Source of the DNA: Umezawaea sp049997955
GTDB taxonomy: Bacteria > Actinomycetota > Actinomycetes > Mycobacteriales > Pseudonocardiaceae
Direction: 5' to 3'
Assembly: GCA_049997955.1 (NCBI GenBank)
Contig: JAEBDY010000011.1
Coordinates: forward strand, 248,001 to 312,000
Length of the DNA: 64,000 nt
Part shown: positions 60,373 to 64,000 of the stretch, piece by piece
How the letters are laid out: every line of letters begins with the position of its first letter
Position numbering within the stretch: the stretch's first letter is position 1
The notes under the pieces: generated by a model
What the model saw: only the letters and a program-made list of their open reading frames with translations
The model's database searches: none
Told to the model about the DNA's origin: nothing
Made by a program: the position numbers and the translations under genes

Positions 60373-61287
60373 ATGGCGGTCATCAGGCTGGGGTACGTGC
60401 ACGTCCGCGTCACGGACCTCGCGCAGGCGCGGCGGCACTACCAGGAGACGCTCGGGATGGACGCCGTCCACGAGGAGGACGGCCGGGTCTACCTCAAGTC
60501 GTGGGACGAGGACGACCACCACTCGGTCGTGCTGGAGGAGGGCGGCGTCGGCCTGGTCAAGTTCGGGTACAAGGTCACCGGCGACGGCACCCTCGACGCG
60601 GTCGAGGACCGGGTGCGCTCCTTCGGGGCCTCGTGCGAGCGGATGTCCAAGGGGGACAACGCGGGCGTGGGGGACGGGCTGCGCGTGACGCTGCCGTCGG
60701 ACCACGTGCTGGAGCTGTACTCCGAGGTCGACTACCTGGGCACGAAGGTCGGCAAGCTCAACCCCGACCCGTGGCCCCGCAACGGTTTGCGCGGCATCGG
60801 CGTGCCGCGGATCAACCACGCGCTGATCACCACCGAGGACCCGGCGCTGCTGGAGCGGTTCTTCCAGGAGGTGCTGGCGTTCCGGCCCGCCGAGCGGCTG
60901 GTGGCGGGCGACGAGGAGTCCGACCTGGTCGGCTCGTGGATGTACTGCGGCGACCAGCCGCACGACATCGCGTTCGTCAAGGGCCCCAACGGGAAGCTGC
61001 ACCACTTCGCCTACGAGGTCGACGACTGGAGCGCCCTGCTGCGGGCGGGTGACGTCATGTCGATGGACGACGTGCCGATCGACTTCGGTCCCGCCCGGCA
61101 CGGCATCACCCGCGGCGGGACGATCTACTTCTTCGACCCGTCCGGCAACCGCAACGAGGTCTTCTCCGGCGGCTACCGCACCGGCCCGGACTTCCGGCCG
61201 ATCACCTGGACGATGGACCAGGCCGCGCGGGGCATCAACTACACGCACCGCGAGATCGACCAGGCGTTCCTCCAGGTCGTCACGTGA
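60373..61287 (+). CDS. Catechol 2,3-dioxygenase (extradiol, class I)
   Basis: A 304-residue two-domain VOC-fold dioxygenase. Iron ligands H149 (INHALI), H210 (LHHFAY) and E262 (RNEVFSGG) are present at positions matching XylE/DmpB. HGITRGGTIYFFDPSGNRNE is the extradiol signature region. It opens catechol or a substituted catechol next to the hydroxyls. GGAAGG precedes the ATG, and the following hydratase gene overlaps its stop by 4 bases. Confidence 0.93.
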   Translation: MAVIRLGYVHVRVTDLAQARRHYQETLGMDAVHEEDGRVYLKSWDEDDHHSVVLEEGGVGLVKFGYKVTGDGTLDAVEDRVRSFGASCERMSKGDNAGVGDGLRVTLPSDHVLELYSEVDYLGTKVGKLNPDPWPRNGLRGIGVPRINHALITTEDPALLERFFQEVLAFRPAERLVAGDEESDLVGSWMYCGDQPHDIAFVKGPNGKLHHFAYEVDDWSALLRAGDVMSMDDVPIDFGPARHGITRGGTIYFFDPSGNRNEVFSGGYRTGPDFRPITWTMDQAARGINYTHREIDQAFLQVVT

Positions 61288-62066
61288 TCGAGCAGGTGGC
61301 CGCCGACCGGATCCTGGGCGCGTACCGCGACCGCGCGCCGTGCGCTCCGGTGCGCGACCTGATCGGCGCGGCGGACGTCGCCTCGGCGTACGCGGTGCAG
61401 CAGCGGGTCACCGCCGCCCGGCTCGCGGCCGGGGCGACGGTGGTCGGCCGGAAGATCGGGCTGACCTCACGGGCCGTGCGGGCGCAGTTGGGCGTCGACA
61501 GCCCCGACTTCGGGGTGCTGTTCGACGACATGGCGATGTTCGAGGACCACGCGATCCCGGTGGACCTGCTGCTGCAGCCCAGGATCGAGGCGGAGATCGC
61601 GTTCGTCCTGGCCGAGGACGTCGACGACCCGGACGACGACCTGGCCGGGCGCGTCGCCTACGCCTCGCCCGCGCTGGAGATCGTCGACAGCCGGATCGCC
61701 GCGTGGGACATCACCCTCGGCGACACGATCGCGGACAACGCGTCGAGCGGGCTCTTCGTGCTGGGGAAGGCGCGGGTCCCGCTCGACGGCTTCGACCCCG
61801 TCGCCACCCGGATGGTGATGACGCGGGGTGCGGAGGTGGTCGCGCGGGGATCGGGCGCCGACTGCCTCGGTGACCCGTTGGAAGCGCTGCGGTGGCTCGC
61901 GACGACGGCCTGCGCGATGGGGTCGCCACTGCTCGCGGGCCAGGTGGTGCTCTCCGGGGCACTGGGTCCCATGGTCGCGGTCCGGGGCGGCGACGAGGTC
62001 CGGGCGCACCTGTCCGGTTTCGGCGACGTCAGCGCGAGGTTCACGACACGGGAGGGACGGGCATGA
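61284..62066 (+). CDS. 2-keto-4-pentenoate hydratase (DmpE/MhpD type)
   Basis: A 260-residue hydratase of the fumarylacetoacetase-fold family. It shows VVGRKIGLTSRAVRAQLGVDSPDFG, RIEAEIAFVLAEDV and LEIVDSRI, the conserved metal-site segments. It adds water to 2-hydroxypenta-2,4-dienoate to give 4-hydroxy-2-oxovalerate. The GTG start overlaps the dioxygenase stop (GTGA), and the next ATG overlaps its own stop (ATGA). Confidence 0.92.
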   Translation: MIEQVAADRILGAYRDRAPCAPVRDLIGAADVASAYAVQQRVTAARLAAGATVVGRKIGLTSRAVRAQLGVDSPDFGVLFDDMAMFEDHAIPVDLLLQPRIEAEIAFVLAEDVDDPDDDLAGRVAYASPALEIVDSRIAAWDITLGDTIADNASSGLFVLGKARVPLDGFDPVATRMVMTRGAEVVARGSGADCLGDPLEALRWLATTACAMGSPLLAGQVVLSGALGPMVAVRGGDEVRAHLSGFGDVSARFTTREGRA

Positions 62067-62998
62067 AGGTGGCCGTGATCGGTTCGGGCAACATCGGCAC
62101 CGACCTGATGGTGAAGGTCATCCGGCTGTCGGACGTGCTGGAGATGGGGGCGATGGTCGGCATCGACCCGGCGTCGGAAGGCCTGGCCCGCGCGACCCGG
62201 ATGGGCGTCGAGACCACGCACCACGGCGTGGAGGGCCTGCTGGCCATGGACGGGTTCGCCGACATCGGCATCGTCTTCGACGCGACCTCCGCCGACGCCC
62301 ACCACGTCAACGCCCGACTGCTCGCGCCGCACGGCAAACGGCTGGTGGACCTCACCCCCGCCGCGATCGGCCCGTTCGTCGTGCCGTCGGTCAACCTGGA
62401 CGAGCACCTCGGGGCGGCCAACGTGAACATGGTGACGTGCGGCGGCCAGGCCACCATCCCGGTGGTCGCCGCGATCTCCCGCGTGGTCCCCGTGCCGTAC
62501 GCGGAGATCGTCGCGTCGATCGCCTCGCGGTCCGCGGGGCCCGGCACCCGCGCCAACATCGACGAGTTCACCGAGACCACAGCACAGGCGATCGAGGACG
62601 TCGGCGGCGCGGCCATCGGCAAGGCGATCATCGTCCTCACCCCGGCCCAACCACCACCGGTCATGCGGGACACGGTGCTGTGCCTGGTGGACGCAGACGA
62701 CCCGAGCGCGCACGACGCGATTCACGCGGCGATCACCGACATGGTCGAACGAGTCGCGACCTACGTACCCGGTTACCGGCTCAAGCAGCGCGTGCAGATC
62801 ACGCCGGTACCCGACGGACAACCCGTGCACATGCTGACCGAGGGAGCGCGGGCGACGCACCAGGTGTCGGTGTTCCTGGAGGTCGAGGGCGCCGCCCACC
62901 ACCTCCCCGCCTACGCGGGCAACCTGGACATCATGACGTCGGCGGCGCTCCGGGTCGCGGAACGAATGGCCGCCGAGCTCCGGGCGGTCGCGTCGTGA
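62063..62998 (+). CDS. Acetaldehyde dehydrogenase, acylating (DmpF/MhpF type)
   Basis: A 311-residue CoA-dependent dehydrogenase. VAVIGSGNIGTDLMVK binds NAD, NMVTCGGQATIP carries the catalytic Cys, and RANIDEFTETTAQAI is a family signature. It converts acetaldehyde from the aldolase to acetyl-CoA, working as a channelling complex with that aldolase. It overlaps the neighbouring genes on both sides by 4 bases. Confidence 0.95.
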   Translation: MKVAVIGSGNIGTDLMVKVIRLSDVLEMGAMVGIDPASEGLARATRMGVETTHHGVEGLLAMDGFADIGIVFDATSADAHHVNARLLAPHGKRLVDLTPAAIGPFVVPSVNLDEHLGAANVNMVTCGGQATIPVVAAISRVVPVPYAEIVASIASRSAGPGTRANIDEFTETTAQAIEDVGGAAIGKAIIVLTPAQPPPVMRDTVLCLVDADDPSAHDAIHAAITDMVERVATYVPGYRLKQRVQITPVPDGQPVHMLTEGARATHQVSVFLEVEGAAHHLPAYAGNLDIMTSAALRVAERMAAELRAVAS

Positions 62999-64000
62999 GC
63001 CCTCTCTTCATCCAGGACGTGACCCTGCGAGACGGTATGCACGCCGTTCGGCACCGGATCGACGTCGAGGTCGTGGGCCGTGTCGCCGCAGCGCTGGACG
63101 CTGCGGGCGTGGACGGCATCGAGGTGTCCCACGGCGACGGGCTCGGTGGGAGCAGCCTCACCTACGGGCCGGGCAGCCACACCGACTGGGAGTGGATCGA
63201 GGCCGCCGCGGCAAACGTCACGCGCGCCAGGCTGACCACGTTGCTGCTGCCGGGGATCGGCACCGTGCGACACCTGAAGTCGGCCTACCGCCTGGGTGTC
63301 CGGTCGGTCCGGGTGGCGACCCACTGCACGGAGGCGGACATCTCCGCCCAGCACATCGCCACCGCGCGCGAGCTGGGCATGGACGTGTCGGGCTTCCTGA
63401 TGATGAGCCACCTGGCCTCGCCGGGGGAGTTGGCGGCCCAGGCGAGGCTGATGGAGTCCTACGGCGCCCAGTGCGTCTACGTCACCGACTCCGGTGGACG
63501 GCTGACGATGGACGGCGTCCGCCAACGGGTGCGCGCCTACCGCGAGGTGCTGGACCCGGCGACCGGGATCGGCATCCACGCGCACGAGAACCTCTCCCTC
63601 TCGGTCGCGAACTCGGTGGTCGCCGTGGAAGAGGGCGCTACGCGCGTGGACGCGTCGCTGGCCGGGCACGGAGCCGGTGCGGGCAACTGCCCGGTCGAAC
63701 CGTTCATCGCCGTCGCAGACCTCAACGGCTGGAGCCACGGCTGCGACCTGTTCGCCCTGCAGGACGCCGCGGAGACCCTGGTGCGCCCGTTGCAGGACCG
63801 CCCGGTCCGGGTGGACCGCGAAACGCTCACGCTCGGGTACGCCGGTGTCTACGGTTCCTTCCTCCGGCACGCGGAGGCGGCGTCGGAGCGCTACGGCGTG
63901 GACACGCGCTCCATCCTGGTCGAGGTCGGCAGGCGCGGGCTCGTCGGCGGCCAGGAGGACATGATCGTGGACATCGCGCTCGGCCTGGCCGAATCCCGGT
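62995..64000 (+). CDS. 4-hydroxy-2-oxovalerate aldolase (DmpG/MhpE type), 3' end outside window
   Basis: The frame runs from GTG 62995 to the window edge (335 codons visible). IQDVTLRDGMHAVRH is the metal and substrate-binding start, GIEVSHGDGLGG follows, and IGIHAHENLSLSVANS with LAGHGAGAGNCPVE are the conserved barrel motifs. It splits 4-hydroxy-2-oxovalerate into pyruvate and acetaldehyde. The GTG overlaps the dehydrogenase stop (GTGA), as expected for the DmpFG complex. Confidence 0.95.
   Translation, partial: MSPLFIQDVTLRDGMHAVRHRIDVEVVGRVAAALDAAGVDGIEVSHGDGLGGSSLTYGPGSHTDWEWIEAAAANVTRARLTTLLLPGIGTVRHLKSAYRLGVRSVRVATHCTEADISAQHIATARELGMDVSGFLMMSHLASPGELAAQARLMESYGAQCVYVTDSGGRLTMDGVRQRVRAYREVLDPATGIGIHAHENLSLSVANSVVAVEEGATRVDASLAGHGAGAGNCPVEPFIAVADLNGWSHGCDLFALQDAAETLVRPLQDRPVRVDRETLTLGYAGVYGSFLRHAEAASERYGVDTRSILVEVGRRGLVGGQEDMIVDIALGLAESR

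Noticed and set aside
1..64000. CRISPR arrays, tRNA or rRNA genes, and replication origins
   Set aside because: No regularly spaced repeats, no tRNA-like cloverleaf or rRNA segments, and no DnaA-box cluster were recognised on reading; a dedicated scan would be needed to exclude them fully.

Overview
The window is GC-rich DNA from a filamentous actinobacterium. GTG starts, 4-base GTGA/ATGA start-stop overlaps and leaderless promoters are all common. An SsgA-family morphogenesis protein, a Pkn-type Ser/Thr kinase, CUT1 sugar transport without its own ATPase, and paired LacI regulators point to a mycelial actinomycete, most plausibly of the Pseudonocardiaceae (Saccharothrix/Lentzea/Actinosynnema-like). 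The genus is inferred from gene style, not from a marker gene.

Layout. 1-2.6 kb: end of a quinate/shikimate catabolic unit (shikimate dehydrogenase, QsuB-like dehydroshikimate dehydratase). 2.6-4.7 kb: a LexA-like repressor and a DUF4032 kinase-fold protein. 4.8-18.9 kb: a glycan-utilisation locus with secreted GH27 alpha-galactosidase, GH13/CBM20 alpha-amylase, a LacI regulator, GH31, a binding protein with two permeases, a second LacI regulator and a large secreted GH3 enzyme, closed by a perfect 45-bp palindrome. 19.1-25.2 kb: GtrA protein, then a compact operon (EF-hand protein, isopropylmalate-dehydrogenase-like enzyme, isochorismatase-like hydrolase, SAM methyltransferase) behind an MFS exporter with a divergent ArsR-type regulator; it looks like an undescribed small-molecule pathway. 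25.2-27.3 kb: TerB-like protein, two small membrane proteins (the first preceded by a translated-looking 11-codon leader), truncated haemoglobin, HxlR regulator. 27.3-33.1 kb: a LysR-controlled cassette with GriI and GriH homologues (3-amino-4-hydroxybenzoate synthesis), a stand-alone adenylating enzyme, and facing it an arylamine N-acetyltransferase behind an SsgA-like gene.

33.3-46 kb is accessory and partly decayed. It holds a frameshifted and deleted MetRS-like pseudogene, a dipeptidase / PLP-decarboxylase / unknown-protein operon, IS110 and IS630 remnants, a zinc-finger-fused TetR regulator with a perfect operator, a secreted HDWE-motif protein next to a secreted ricin-type lectin, and a broken oxidoreductase. 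It is followed by a 1116-residue SF1 (UPF1-like) helicase with a coiled-coil insertion (46.1-49.4 kb), a possible defence gene. 49.7-58 kb: Cmx/CmrA-type exporter, tandem HxlR regulator with divergent reductase, a PAS-GGDEF-EAL protein with degenerate motifs, a Ser/Thr kinase, a GlsB/YmgE stress membrane protein with a very strong terminator, and a decaying VOC gene. 58.4-64 kb: a catechol meta-cleavage operon (GntR regulator, DmpD-type hydrolase, XylT-like ferredoxin, catechol 2,3-dioxygenase, hydratase, acetaldehyde dehydrogenase, aldolase running off the window).

No tRNA, rRNA or CRISPR array was recognised by eye. Functions come from motif and family recognition only; no database search was run.
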